Assembly (NCBI RefSeq): GCF_900115545.1
Contig: NZ_FOWV01000010.1
Location: 1-64,000 of the forward strand
DNA length: 64,000 nucleotides
Direction of reading: 5' to 3'
Origin: Ralstonia sp. NFACC01
Lineage (GTDB): Bacteria > Pseudomonadota > Gammaproteobacteria > Burkholderiales > Burkholderiaceae
Made by a program: the position numbers and the translations under genes. Numbering within the stretch: position 1 is the stretch's first letter; each line of letters begins with the position of its first letter. Under the pieces are notes generated by a model. It was not told the DNA's origin and made no database searches. It saw nothing but the letters and a program-made list of their open reading frames with translations. Of the stretch, positions 1 through 8,846 are shown in pieces.

Positions 1-2
1 GC

Positions 3-290
3 CAGTTCACCGGCCACACCTGGCAAAGCTTCCTGCGCGAGCACAACCTGCTGTGCAGCATGAGCCGGCGCGGCAACTGCCACGACAACGCAGTGGCGGA
101 GAGCTTCTTCCAGTTGCTCAAACGCGAGCGGGTGCGCCGGCAGATCTATGCCACCCGGCAGGAGGCCAAGTCCGATGTCTTCAACTACATCGAGATGTTT
201 TACAACCCAACACGGCGCCATTCGAGCGCCAACGGTCTATCACCGGTAGAGTTCGAACAACGCCATTCCCAACGGCTCGCGGGTGTCTAG
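3..290 (+). CDS. IS3-family transposase OrfB, C-terminal part (partial)
   Basis: This is the C-terminal end of a DDE integrase-type transposase; its start lies outside the window. The open frame runs from the first bases and ends with TAG at 288-290. The sequence NCHDNAVAESFF carries the last catalytic Glu of the DDE triad. The tail (IEMFYNPTRRHS, then LSPVEFE) is the standard ending of IS3-group OrfB proteins. OrfB is normally made as an OrfAB fusion by -1 frameshifting, but that region is not visible here. The element's right terminus follows immediately. Confidence 0.93.
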   Translation, partial: QFTGHTWQSFLREHNLLCSMSRRGNCHDNAVAESFFQLLKRERVRRQIYATRQEAKSDVFNYIEMFYNPTRRHSSANGLSPVEFEQRHSQRLAGV

Positions 291-308
291 GAAAGTCGGG
301 GCGATTCA
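284..308 (+). mobile_element. Right end of an IS3-family insertion sequence
   Basis: Directly over and after the transposase stop is a GC-rich stretch ending in GGGGCGATTCA. This has the look of the right terminal inverted repeat of IS3-group elements, which typically end in ...CA. The left end is outside the window, so the inverted-repeat pairing and target duplication cannot be checked. The exact boundary at 308 is inferred. Confidence 0.55.
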
Positions 309-377
309 GGTCCAGGGCTCAGCGCAGTCGCGGTGGAATATCTCCGCCCGTGCGAAGCCTTTCAGCCGCCGGCCGCG

Positions 378-2594
378 CTAGTCCTTCGAGATACGCAGCG
401 CGCGTCCGAGCGCACCACAGCGCAATGCAATCTTGGCCGTGTCGGCCCGCAGCGCCTGCAGGCGCCGCTCCAGCAAGTGCATCGCCGATAGCGAATCCGA
501 TTCTGCTGCCGCATCGACCATGCGGGAACGGGCGGATTTATCGGCGAAATCCGCAGCGCCCAACTCTTGCGTATCGCGCGGACGCACGCCCCAACCGCCT
601 TCATGCACGGCTTGGTCGAAACGCTCCTTGGCGCGGGCGAGGCTTTCGAGCGCGGCTTCGGCGGTCTGCTCGACCAGCGCGCGGGTGTCAGCTTCGTCCA
701 GCTCCTGCGCGCGCTGACGCATCAGGATGCGCACCGCCGCCACATGCGCGGCCACCAAGTAGTTCTGGACGATGAAGCGGTTGAGGTTGTCGACGGCGCG
801 GTGGCGGCTCTTGGGTTCGTCCAGCATGCGCGCGAAGGCCGAGATCAGCCCCGTGAGCGATTCCATGAATTGCTTGCGCTGCACGCGATAGGCGAAATCA
901 TCCTTGAGCGTGCCGAGCAGCAGCTCGCGCGCGGCCTCAATAAAGCGCCGGTTGGTGCGCAGCACGTCGTCCACCAGCTTGGGCAGGTTGCGATATTCCC
1001 AGGCGGGCAACACGTAGCTGAAGGCGGTGGCGATGGCCGCGCCGATCAGCGTGTCGACCAGCCGTTCACCAATGGCGCCCTTGCTGCCTGGTAGCAGCAG
1101 GTTGATCTGGATAAGCACCTGCACGCACGCCGCAATGGCCGTGTAGCGGTAGCGCACGGTGACGAACGCTGCGCTGGCCGCCGTCGACAGGTACAACACA
1201 CCCATCAGGATCCACGTCGAATGGGTGAAGCGCAGAATCACCGCCGCGATCACGCAGCCGATGAGTGTGCCAAGCACACGATCGAAATTGCGCTGGCGCG
1301 TCATGCTGAACGTCGGCTTGAGGATCACGACAATGGTCAGCAAGACCCAGTAGCCGTGCGACGCATATGGCAGGTGGTCGGCGATCCACAACCCGGCAGC
1401 CACCGCCATCGAGATGCGCAACGCAAAGCGCAGCACCGGAGACCGCCAAGTCAGTTCTTCAAGCACCAGACGCAGTTCATATTTCTGGCGTGTGAGGAAC
1501 GGCGTCATGTCCGGGCGCAGCAGCACCTGCGACGGCTCGACCTGCGTGTCAGTGGCGGCATGCAACTGCGCCATCAGGCGGATCGCGCCGCGCACCGTGG
1601 CCACCGACTCTTCCAGCGCTGCAATGGCTTCGATCGGCACGCCATGGTGGTTGCGTTGGAGTTCGAGCAGCGCTGCCTCAATGGCGGCCATCTCCTTGTC
1701 GTACGACATCGGCGTAGGCGATGGCCGATCCCGGCCGACGGCATAGGCGACGCCTTCGATGTCCAGGCGCATGCGCTCGATCAACTCGCGCAGCAGACGC
1801 AACACCTCGGCATCGGCCAGCCATTGGCGCAGCACGGTGTAATCGGTGTTGGACGACAGCAGGTACTCGTAGATGTCGAGCATCCGCATGTGGATCTGCA
1901 CGAGGCGCCCGTCGCTGGCGGTGCGGTTATCGCGGAACACGAAATCGCGTGCCACCTGCTGCTTGTCGGCCACCGAAATCTGCTGACGCACGAGCGCATT
2001 GAACTGCTCGTCGAAATCCTTGGATGCGTCGTAAAAGCCGGCTTTGCATTCCACGTACACGGCCAGTTCGTACAGGCATTCGGCCAGCACCTGTTCTTTG
2101 ATGCGTCGCCGCTGGCCCCACGCCACTGCCATCGCAAAGGCCATGTAGCCGATGGCGCCGAGGAAGAACTGCAACGTGTGCTCTACGGCTTCGCGAAAGG
2201 CGAATTCCTCGGTAAAGGTGAGCGTCATGACGAACAGCGCCGCAAACTGCAGCGGCATCGTCTTGTTGCCGTACGCCACCATGAGCCCCGCCAGAAAGCT
2301 CACCACCACGATCACGGCCGGCAGGATCGCGTATGGCGTCACCACTGCCACGAGAAACGTGACGGCGGTCGTCAGGAGCACGCACGCCATCATCTCGTTG
2401 AACTTGTGCCGCAGCGGGCTGGGCAAATCCATGAGGCTGGTGCAAAGCGCACCGATCGACACCACCATCGCGCCCTGCAAGTCCATCACCAGCAGTGCGA
2501 GCAGCGTCAAGCCAATCACGCCCGTGGCAGTACGGATGCCGCGCGAGACGTAATGGCTATAGAGGAAGGTACGTGGATCGTGGACGTAATCCAT
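378..2594 (-). CDS. FUSC/YccS-family inner-membrane protein (putative aromatic acid efflux)
   Basis: A 738-residue membrane protein with two hydrophobic blocks, roughly residues 20-165 and 390-505, separated by a long hydrophilic region and followed by a cytoplasmic tail. This duplicated layout is that of the FUSC/YccS/AaeB family, whose studied members export aromatic acids such as p-hydroxybenzoate. The substrate here is unknown. It starts 18 bases after the M61 peptidase gene, so the two are probably co-transcribed. Its 3' end lies about 70 bases from an IS end but looks intact. No clear ribosome-binding site precedes the ATG. Confidence 0.88.
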   Translation of the reverse strand: MDYVHDPRTFLYSHYVSRGIRTATGVIGLTLLALLVMDLQGAMVVSIGALCTSLMDLPSPLRHKFNEMMACVLLTTAVTFLVAVVTPYAILPAVIVVVSFLAGLMVAYGNKTMPLQFAALFVMTLTFTEEFAFREAVEHTLQFFLGAIGYMAFAMAVAWGQRRRIKEQVLAECLYELAVYVECKAGFYDASKDFDEQFNALVRQQISVADKQQVARDFVFRDNRTASDGRLVQIHMRMLDIYEYLLSSNTDYTVLRQWLADAEVLRLLRELIERMRLDIEGVAYAVGRDRPSPTPMSYDKEMAAIEAALLELQRNHHGVPIEAIAALEESVATVRGAIRLMAQLHAATDTQVEPSQVLLRPDMTPFLTRQKYELRLVLEELTWRSPVLRFALRISMAVAAGLWIADHLPYASHGYWVLLTIVVILKPTFSMTRQRNFDRVLGTLIGCVIAAVILRFTHSTWILMGVLYLSTAASAAFVTVRYRYTAIAACVQVLIQINLLLPGSKGAIGERLVDTLIGAAIATAFSYVLPAWEYRNLPKLVDDVLRTNRRFIEAARELLLGTLKDDFAYRVQRKQFMESLTGLISAFARMLDEPKSRHRAVDNLNRFIVQNYLVAAHVAAVRILMRQRAQELDEADTRALVEQTAEAALESLARAKERFDQAVHEGGWGVRPRDTQELGAADFADKSARSRMVDAAAESDSLSAMHLLERRLQALRADTAKIALRCGALGRALRISKD

Positions 2595-2612
2595 CGGATC
2601 AGGCGGCGCGCG

Positions 2613-4478
2613 TCAGGCCGACTTGCCGCGCGCCACCTTGCGCGCAGCCGCCCGCTTGCCCAGCCACGCCGAGCGCAGCGGCGAGGGCTCCGTGGCCAGC
2701 GCCAGTGTGAACTGCGGCGTCGCATCCGCGGCAAGCGTCACGTTCAGCGTCATCAGTTCGTCGCGGCGGAACACGTGCACCGGCACGGTATCGCCGGCGC
2801 GATGGCGCGTGAGCGTCTTGTCGAGCTGGCCGGCCGGCACGCGCAGGCCATCCACCGCAACGATCAGATCGCCGGCAGATAACCCGCCGCGCTGCGCGGG
2901 GCTGCCATCGAAGACCTGCTGCAGCTTGACGAAGCCATTCTCAGCGGCGGTCTTGACGCCCAGCGCGAGCGCCGCGTCGGCTGCCTTGCGCGTGGCGCTC
3001 ACGCCCATCGCCTTGAAGAGCGCCGGCAGCGGCGGGTCGTCGCGGCCTTCGCTCAACTGGCGGACCAGCGTGCGCAGGCGCACACCGGTGGTCTCTTCCA
3101 TCAGGGTGATCAACCCGGCTTCGGTCACGCCGCGCTGCGTGTGGCCGGCGGCGTAGAAATCGCGGCCGTACGTCACCCACAGGGCACGCATCACGTCGTC
3201 GAGCGAACGTTCGCCGTGGGTCTGCGTGCGGATCGTCAGGTCCAGTGCCAGCGCCACCAGAGAGCCCTTGGTGTAGTAGCTGACGATGGCATTGGGCGCG
3301 TTCTCGTCCTGGCGGTAATACTTCGTCCACGCATCGAACGAGCTTTCGGCCACGCTCTGCTTCAGTCGGCCGCTGCCGCGCAGCACACCATTCCACGTCT
3401 TGCCGAGCATCTCCAGATATTGCGCTTCGGAGATCAGGCCCGAGCGCACCAGCATCAGGTCGTCGTAGTAGCTGGTGAACCCTTCAAACAGCCACAGCAG
3501 CGGTGTGTGGACCTCGCGGTCGAGTGCGTACGGCACGAAGGTGGCCGGCTTGATGCGCTTGACGTTCCAGGTGTGGAAATACTCATGGCTGACGAGGCCA
3601 AGGAAGGTGCGATAGCCCTCGGTGGTCTCGTCGCGGCCGGTCACGGGCAAGTCATTGCGCGCGCACATCAATGCGGTGCTGGCGCGATGCTCGAGGCCGC
3701 CGTAGCCGTCGGTGGTGACCATCGTCATGAAGACGTAGCGGCGGTTGCTGTCGAGGAACGGCGCCGTGGCGGTGTGCGGCTCGAACAGGCGGATCTGCGC
3801 TTCGCAGATGCGCTTGAAGTCGCGGGCGATGCGTTCCAGATCGAGATTCGGCACCCGGCCGGTAAAGACGGCGTCGTGCTGCGCGCCGCAGGCCTCGAAC
3901 GACACTAGCTCGAACGTGCCCATCTCGACCGGGTGGTCGATCAGTTCATCGTAATTGGCCGCTTCGTACCAGCCAAAGCCGTAGCGCTTGGCGCCAGCCT
4001 TGCCCTGAACGCGGCCGGTCGCTTCGCGCAGCGCGGTGGCCACGCGCCAGCCGCGGTAGGCATCTCCGGCGGGCGGCTGGATGTCGACGAGGCAACGCTG
4101 GTCATCCGCGCCTTCCACACGCAGGAAGACCGACGTGCCGTTGAAGAAACCGTGCGTGGCGTCCAGATGCGCCGCGCGCACCGACAAATCCCACGCATAG
4201 ACGTCGTAGGAAACCGTCAGCGGTCCGGTGCACGGTGCGGCCCACCACGTGTGCTTGTCGACCTTGGTCAGACGCACCGGCCTGTGGGCGGACGATGCCT
4301 CGATCCGCACGATGTTGCGTGCGAACTCGCGGATCATGTAGCTGCCCGGAATCCATGCCGGCAGCGAAAAACGCTGGCCCTGGCTGTCGGGCGCGTCAAC
4401 CGTGACGGTGACGGTGAAAACGTGCGCCTCGGGCGCGGCGGGGGCGATGGTGTAGCGGATCGGCTTCATGGCGGACAT
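2613..4478 (-). CDS. M61-family metallopeptidase with PDZ domain
   Basis: Glycyl-aminopeptidase-like M61 protein of about 620 residues. The N-terminal half is the beta-rich M61 domain. The zinc motif HEYFH is encoded at 3573-3587, followed by TWNVKRIKP as in the family. A PDZ domain lies near the C-terminus (SPAQRGGLSAGDLIVAVDG). There is no signal peptide, so it is probably cytoplasmic. The longest frame opens at 4511, but ATGs at 4478 (MSAMKP) and 4469 (MKPIRY) fit the family start better. The gene lies between the acuI-like gene and the FUSC gene, all on the minus strand. Confidence 0.9.
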   Translation of the reverse strand: MSAMKPIRYTIAPAAPEAHVFTVTVTVDAPDSQGQRFSLPAWIPGSYMIREFARNIVRIEASSAHRPVRLTKVDKHTWWAAPCTGPLTVSYDVYAWDLSVRAAHLDATHGFFNGTSVFLRVEGADDQRCLVDIQPPAGDAYRGWRVATALREATGRVQGKAGAKRYGFGWYEAANYDELIDHPVEMGTFELVSFEACGAQHDAVFTGRVPNLDLERIARDFKRICEAQIRLFEPHTATAPFLDSNRRYVFMTMVTTDGYGGLEHRASTALMCARNDLPVTGRDETTEGYRTFLGLVSHEYFHTWNVKRIKPATFVPYALDREVHTPLLWLFEGFTSYYDDLMLVRSGLISEAQYLEMLGKTWNGVLRGSGRLKQSVAESSFDAWTKYYRQDENAPNAIVSYYTKGSLVALALDLTIRTQTHGERSLDDVMRALWVTYGRDFYAAGHTQRGVTEAGLITLMEETTGVRLRTLVRQLSEGRDDPPLPALFKAMGVSATRKAADAALALGVKTAAENGFVKLQQVFDGSPAQRGGLSAGDLIVAVDGLRVPAGQLDKTLTRHRAGDTVPVHVFRRDELMTLNVTLAADATPQFTLALATEPSPLRSAWLGKRAAARKVARGKSA

Positions 4479-4536
4479 TGTAGCGTTGCCGTCCCACGCT
4501 GCCGAAGGCAAATCGTCCGCAAACCCGCCTGCCAGC

Positions 4537-5553
4537 CTATCGGTTGACGTCGACCACGACGCGCCCGCGCATCTTGCCGGCCATGATGTCGTGTGCGGCG
4601 TCGATGGCCCCTGAGAGCGTCACTTCGCGCGTGATGGCGGCCAGGCGATCGGGCAGCAGATCGGCGGCCAGGCGCTGCCACGCGGTCTGGCGCAACGCAC
4701 GCGGCGCCATCACGCTGTCGATCCCGTACAGCGTCACGCCGCGCAGGATGAACGGCGCCACCGTGGCCGGAAAATCCATGCCCTGTGCCAGCCCGCACGC
4801 CGTGACCACGCCGCCATAGCGCACCTGTGCACAGGCATTGACGAGCGTATGCGAGCCCACCGAATCGACCACTGCCGCCCAGCGTTCTTTCTGCAGCGGC
4901 TTGCCCGGGGCGGCAAGCTCGGCACGGTCGATGACATCCTTCGCGCCCAGTGCCTGCAGAAAATCGGCCTCGTTCGTCTTGCCGGTGGACGCCACCACGC
5001 GGTAGCCCAGCTTGCCGAGCAGCGCGATGGCGATCGAGCCCACGCCGCCCGACGCGCCGGTCACCAGCACCTCGCCATCGCCGGGTTTCACGCCGGCGCG
5101 CTCCAGCGCCAGCACCGACAGCATCGCCGTGTAGCCTGCCGTGCCGATCGCCATGGCCTGCCGGGCGTCGAGCCCTACCGGCAATGCCACCAGCCAATCG
5201 CCGGAAAGCCGCGCCTGCTGGGCAAGGCAACCCCAGTGCGTCTCGCCGACGCCCCAGCCGTTGAGCACGACCGCATCGCCCGTCCGCCAATCCGGGTGCG
5301 TAGATTCGAGCACGACGCCCGCACCGTCGATACCGGCCACCATCGGCCATTTGCGCACGACGGGGCCTTTGCCGGTGATGGCAAGGCCGTCCTTGTAATT
5401 GATGGTCGACCAGTCCACGCGGATCAGCACGTCACCAGCGGTCACGTCGTTGGCAAGCGCTTCGGGCGTGGACAACGCCGCGTCGTCGAGGTCAACGATG
5501 TGGGCCAGCGACCCGCCATCCTGCTTTTCCAGCATCAGCGCGCGAAACGACAT
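4537..5553 (-). CDS. acuI: AcuI/YhdH-type zinc-free MDR oxidoreductase (acrylyl-CoA reductase)
   Basis: A 338-residue medium-chain dehydrogenase/reductase of the YhdH/AcuI type. The N-terminal domain has DWSTINYKDGLAITGKGPVV, characteristic of this subfamily. A Rossmann nucleotide site LVTGASGGVGS lies at residues 163-173. Studied members reduce acryloyl-CoA to propionyl-CoA with NADPH. The zinc-binding Cys/His set of alcohol dehydrogenases is absent. The length matches the family. The symbol rests on subfamily resemblance only; the physiological substrate is not shown by context. Confidence 0.87.
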   Translation of the reverse strand: MSFRALMLEKQDGGSLAHIVDLDDAALSTPEALANDVTAGDVLIRVDWSTINYKDGLAITGKGPVVRKWPMVAGIDGAGVVLESTHPDWRTGDAVVLNGWGVGETHWGCLAQQARLSGDWLVALPVGLDARQAMAIGTAGYTAMLSVLALERAGVKPGDGEVLVTGASGGVGSIAIALLGKLGYRVVASTGKTNEADFLQALGAKDVIDRAELAAPGKPLQKERWAAVVDSVGSHTLVNACAQVRYGGVVTACGLAQGMDFPATVAPFILRGVTLYGIDSVMAPRALRQTAWQRLAADLLPDRLAAITREVTLSGAIDAAHDIMAGKMRGRVVVDVNR

Positions 5554-5591
5554 GCCAAGTCTCCGAGGGTGTGGTGAATGCGAGCGCCCAA

Positions 5592-5619
5592 AGAAAAAGC
5601 GCCGGATCGACCGGCGCTT
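5592..5619 (-). terminator. Rho-independent terminator after dsbC
   Basis: A perfect 9-bp inverted repeat (AAGCGCCGG, 5-base loop, CCGGCGCTT) followed on the minus strand by a run of T. It sits just past the dsbC stop codon and before the acuI-like gene, so dsbC appears to be terminated separately. Confidence 0.8.
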
Positions 5620-5631
5620 CCTTCGTGCGAA

Positions 5632-6378
5632 TTACGACTTCTTGAGCGCGGCGAACTTGCGCTCCAGCGTGGCCGCGTCGATCAGGCCGGGGGCCCGAGT
5701 GCCGTCCGGGAAGATGATGGCCGGCGTGCCAGTCACGTTCAGTTGCTGACCAAGCTTCAGGTTGGCTTCCAGCGGTGTGTCGCAGGTGCCGGCGCCGCCC
5801 GGGGCGGTCTTGGCGGTCATCCAGTCACGCCAGGCCTTGGCACGGTCGGCGGAGCACCAGATCTGCTTGGCTTTGGTGTTCGAGTCTTCCGACAGGATCG
5901 GGAACAGGAAGGTGTAGACGGTGACGTTGTCGACCTGCGTGAGCATCTGCTCTAGCTTGTGGCAGTACGGGCAGTTCGGATCGGAGAACACGGCGATCTT
6001 GCGTGCGCCGTTGCCCTTGACCCACTTCACGGCGCGGTCCAGCGGCAGGTCGGACCACTTCACGCGGTTCAGCTCGGCCAGGCGCTCTTGTGTGAGGTTG
6101 GTGGCGGTCTGCGTATCAAGCAGGTCGCCGTTGAGCACGTAGCGGCCAGTGGCATCGCTATAGACGACCTGGCTGCCGAGGTTGATTTCGTACAGGCCAG
6201 CCAGCGGCGACTTGGTGACGCTTTTGATCTCCACGTTCGGGCCCAGGGCCTTCTGTACCGTGGCCTTGACCTTGTCCAAAGCGGGCTCGGCGGCACCGGC
6301 GCTCAATACATAGCCCGCGCCAATGGCTGCCACTGCCACCGCAGAGGCGATGGCCGCCACCCGAATACGAAACGACAT
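5632..6378 (-). CDS. dsbC: Thiol:disulfide interchange protein DsbC
   Basis: Periplasmic disulfide isomerase of 248 residues. A signal peptide (residues 1 to about 30) is followed by the DsbC dimerisation domain and then a thioredoxin fold with active site CPYC at residues 136-139. The cis-proline motif is TGTPAIIFPDG, and two further cysteines follow the active site as in DsbC. The start at 6378 was chosen because AGGAG lies about 7 bases upstream; the longer frame from 6408 adds residues before the signal peptide. DsbC repairs wrongly paired disulfides and is kept reduced by DsbD, which is not in this window. Confidence 0.96.
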   Translation of the reverse strand: MSFRIRVAAIASAVAVAAIGAGYVLSAGAAEPALDKVKATVQKALGPNVEIKSVTKSPLAGLYEINLGSQVVYSDATGRYVLNGDLLDTQTATNLTQERLAELNRVKWSDLPLDRAVKWVKGNGARKIAVFSDPNCPYCHKLEQMLTQVDNVTVYTFLFPILSEDSNTKAKQIWCSADRAKAWRDWMTAKTAPGGAGTCDTPLEANLKLGQQLNVTGTPAIIFPDGTRAPGLIDAATLERKFAALKKS

Positions 6379-6424
6379 AACGACTCCTGGAACCCCGAAA
6401 AACCACAAACCCGCTGAGATTGCC

Positions 6425-7720
6425 TCAGCCGAGTGCGTGCTTGATCAACAAGCGTTTGATAAATGGCGTCATGCCCACCATGCGCATCCCCACGTTACGT
6501 ACTGTGCGGGGCAGCGCGCCCGGCAGGGCGAACAGTTTGTGCAGACCGTCCGTCGCGGCCGTGAGCGAAAGCAGATCTTCGCGGCGGGCACGTTCGTAAC
6601 GGCGCAGCAACCTCAGATCGCCATGATCGCGCATGGTTTCACGTTCCGCCATCACCCTGCCAATTTCGGACACATCCCGAAGCCCGAGGTTCATGCCCTG
6701 CCCGGCCAGCGGATGAATCACATGCGCAGCATCGCCCACCAGCGCCACGCGCGGCGCGACCGCCCGGCTGGCGTGTTGCAGCACGAGCGGGAAGCCCTGC
6801 GCCGGCGTGATGTTCGAGAGGCGCCCAAAGCGGGCGGCGATGGCGCCACCCGCGGCGGCTTCCACGGCACGGCACAACGCCTCGGGCGACAGCGCGAGCA
6901 GCTCGCGGGCGTGGTCTTCGCTGGCGGACCACACCATCGACACGCGCCGATCGGGCAGCGGCAGCATCGCGAGGATCTCGCCGCGTACCGGGGCTGCGTC
7001 ATCCGGGGCGGCGGCCTGCTCGGCAGATGCACCGAGGAACCATTGCCACGCGGTGTCCTGATGCCAGCGCTCGGCCTGGAAGTTGGCGACCACGCCAAGC
7101 TGGCGATACGGCTTTGCTTCGGCCTGGATGCCGGCCTGCTGGCGCACCCAGGAATGCTTGCCGTCGGCGCCGATCACGCATTCCGCGCGGATCGTCTGGC
7201 CGTCGGCCAGCGTCAGCTTTACGGCTTCGGCTTCCATTTCGAAGCCGGCGGCGGCGTGCGGTAAGGTCTGCACCGTGTGGGCGAAGCGCAGCGCCGTTTC
7301 CAGTGCGCGCTCGACGAGCGACGATTCAGCAATCCACGCCAGTTGCGGCGTGCCGGCTGCGTAGGCGGAAAAATGCAGGTCCGGGTGGGCGTGCTCGCCG
7401 CGCGCAGCAGCGTCGTCGCCGAAGATCCGCATGTCGTGCACAGGCTGCACGCGCGTCATGTCGAGCGCCGGCCAGATGCGCAACTGCTCCAACAATGCTT
7501 GAGAGCTGGACGAGAACGCGTAGACACGCGCATCCCAGGCGTCCGGCCCGGCCGGTGCGGAGGCTGGAGCAGGTGGTGCGATATGCGCGATGCGCAAGCC
7601 GATCTGCGCCAGCCGCAGCGCGCAGGCGCTCCCGACGATGCCGCCGCCCACCACGGCCAGGTGGTAAGGCACTGCCTCTTTTGGCACCGCCTTGGAAGAG
7701 GAAAACGCGGGTGTATTCAT
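6425..7720 (-). CDS. UbiH/UbiF/VisC-family FAD-dependent hydroxylase (ubiquinone biosynthesis)
   Basis: Flavoprotein monooxygenase of 431 residues. The N-terminal FAD-binding motif is VVGGGIVGSACALRLAQ, and the second flavin motif GDAAHVIHPLAGQGMNLGL near residue 340 is diagnostic of the UbiH/UbiF/COQ6 family. These enzymes hydroxylate the ring of the ubiquinone precursor. Which carbon this one modifies cannot be told from sequence alone. The start at 7720 (MNTPAF) gives an N-terminus close to the FAD motif. The gene is 46 bases upstream of dsbC on the same strand; the link between the two is positional. Confidence 0.9.
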   Translation of the reverse strand: MNTPAFSSSKAVPKEAVPYHLAVVGGGIVGSACALRLAQIGLRIAHIAPPAPASAPAGPDAWDARVYAFSSSSQALLEQLRIWPALDMTRVQPVHDMRIFGDDAAARGEHAHPDLHFSAYAAGTPQLAWIAESSLVERALETALRFAHTVQTLPHAAAGFEMEAEAVKLTLADGQTIRAECVIGADGKHSWVRQQAGIQAEAKPYRQLGVVANFQAERWHQDTAWQWFLGASAEQAAAPDDAAPVRGEILAMLPLPDRRVSMVWSASEDHARELLALSPEALCRAVEAAAGGAIAARFGRLSNITPAQGFPLVLQHASRAVAPRVALVGDAAHVIHPLAGQGMNLGLRDVSEIGRVMAERETMRDHGDLRLLRRYERARREDLLSLTAATDGLHKLFALPGALPRTVRNVGMRMVGMTPFIKRLLIKHALG

Positions 7721-8086
7721 GGTGCGCCGATTATAGCGGCGGGGGATCTTGCAGCCTTGTGGCCGCGCAAATGTGTCACGGCCGACACTTGGCGCCATGG
7801 CATCCCGGCTCGGTGTTTACGCGCAGCACCGGCCCGGCGAGACGTCCGCATCACCCGGGCCTATTGCAACGTACAGCGCATATTTGCCGCTTTGAGATGG
7901 CGTTTGCGCCGCATATGTGCCAAGCACGTCGCTCACCCACAAACCCGCGATGTGACGCCATTTCCACCTTGGATCGGGCCCTCAAGCCATCCGTCAGGAT
8001 GGACGATAAAAGCTGGGTAATTCGACGTTTTGACACGCACGACCCGCCGATACAGTGCGGGTCCGATCCACGCATTCCTCATCGCC
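7721..8086. other. 366-bp divergent intergenic region
   Basis: This region separates the flavin hydroxylase (minus) from a small lipoprotein gene (plus). I find no convincing gene in it. TTGACA at 8030-8035 followed by TACAGT at 8051-8056 may serve the plus-strand genes. Short inverted repeats such as TGTCACGGCCGACA occur but are unremarkable. Confidence 0.5.
8030..8056 (+). promoter_or_regulatory. Possible sigma-70 promoter for the lipoprotein/transglycosylase genes
   Basis: A perfect -35 hexamer TTGACA (8030-8035) and a -10-like TACAGT (8051-8056) are 15 bases apart, which is shorter than ideal. They lie 31 bases before the ATG at 8087. Suggestive only. Confidence 0.35.
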
Positions 8087-8476
8087 ATGTGGACTTTCTC
8101 CGAACGCTCCGCCATATCGCTGATGCTGGCCGCGCTGCAGGCACTGGCCGGCTGTGCGCAAATGCCTGCCCAGACGCCTGCCCCGGTGGCCCGCACCGCG
8201 CCCACGGGCGAAGTCATGACCTTCGCCATCCCGCCCGATGCACTGGGCGCGCATGACCCGCAACTGACCGCCGTGCTGACCAAGGCCGGCGCGTTGGCCG
8301 CTGCGCAAAAACGCCCGGCGACGATTCAGGTGGCCGCGCTGGCGCAGGATTTCCGCTACCTGAACCAGGCGCTGTGGAACGGCGTGCCCGCGCAGCGTGC
8401 CGGCTACGTCCGCCTGGAAAATCTGACCGTCAGCGCCAGCCAGCCTTACAGCGTGACGATCCGCACGCAGGATTAA
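8087..8476 (+). CDS. Small putative lipoprotein of unknown function
   Basis: A 129-residue protein with a hydrophobic N-terminus ending in the lipobox LAGC (Cys at about residue 23), so it is probably lipid-anchored. I do not recognise the mature domain. It is followed after 10 bases by another small exported protein and then by a lytic transglycosylase, all on the plus strand, which suggests one envelope operon. The frame opens earlier at 8030, but the ATG at 8087 places the signal sequence at the N-terminus. Confidence 0.7.
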   Translation: MWTFSERSAISLMLAALQALAGCAQMPAQTPAPVARTAPTGEVMTFAIPPDALGAHDPQLTAVLTKAGALAAAQKRPATIQVAALAQDFRYLNQALWNGVPAQRAGYVRLENLTVSASQPYSVTIRTQD

Positions 8477-8486
8477 GAGGACCGTC

Positions 8487-8825
8487 ATGCGTATGCCCCA
8501 TTTGCTTTTCGCGCTCACCGTCGGCCTGCTGACCGTACCGGCCGCATCGGCCTTTGCCGCGCCACCCGACGCACTGATGCCGGCGACGGCCGCAGCGCCC
8601 GACCGTGTCTATCCGCCCCTGCCCTCGCTGGCGATGCTGCCGCCCGGCGGCGGGGCCGAAACCGAGGCCGTGCCCGCCGTGCACACGCGCGGCGGCAAGC
8701 GCAAGGTCGTGACCCCCCAGTGGCGCAAGGCGACCGAGCCGGTGCCGCGCATGGTGGTGTCGGAGGCATCGCACACGTATCTGGCCGGTATCGAGCGTCA
8801 GCTTGAAGCGGCCCTGCAGAAGTAA
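8487..8825 (+). CDS. Small exported protein of unknown function
   Basis: A 112-residue protein with a clear signal peptide (cleavage after about residue 25, AFA-AP). The mature part is rich in Pro and Ala. No known domain is recognised. An AGAGGACC ribosome-binding site precedes the ATG, only 10 bases after the lipoprotein gene. The next gene begins 21 bases downstream and encodes a transglycosylase, so a cell-wall role is possible but unproven. Confidence 0.7.
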   Translation: MRMPHLLFALTVGLLTVPAASAFAAPPDALMPATAAAPDRVYPPLPSLAMLPPGGGAETEAVPAVHTRGGKRKVVTPQWRKATEPVPRMVVSEASHTYLAGIERQLEAALQK

Positions 8826-8846
8826 TCAGAAACCGCCGGAGCCGTC

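Noticed and set aside
1221-2882. 553-residue plus-strand open frame
   Set aside because: Antisense to the FUSC gene and the end of the M61 peptidase gene; His/Arg-rich nonsense translation.
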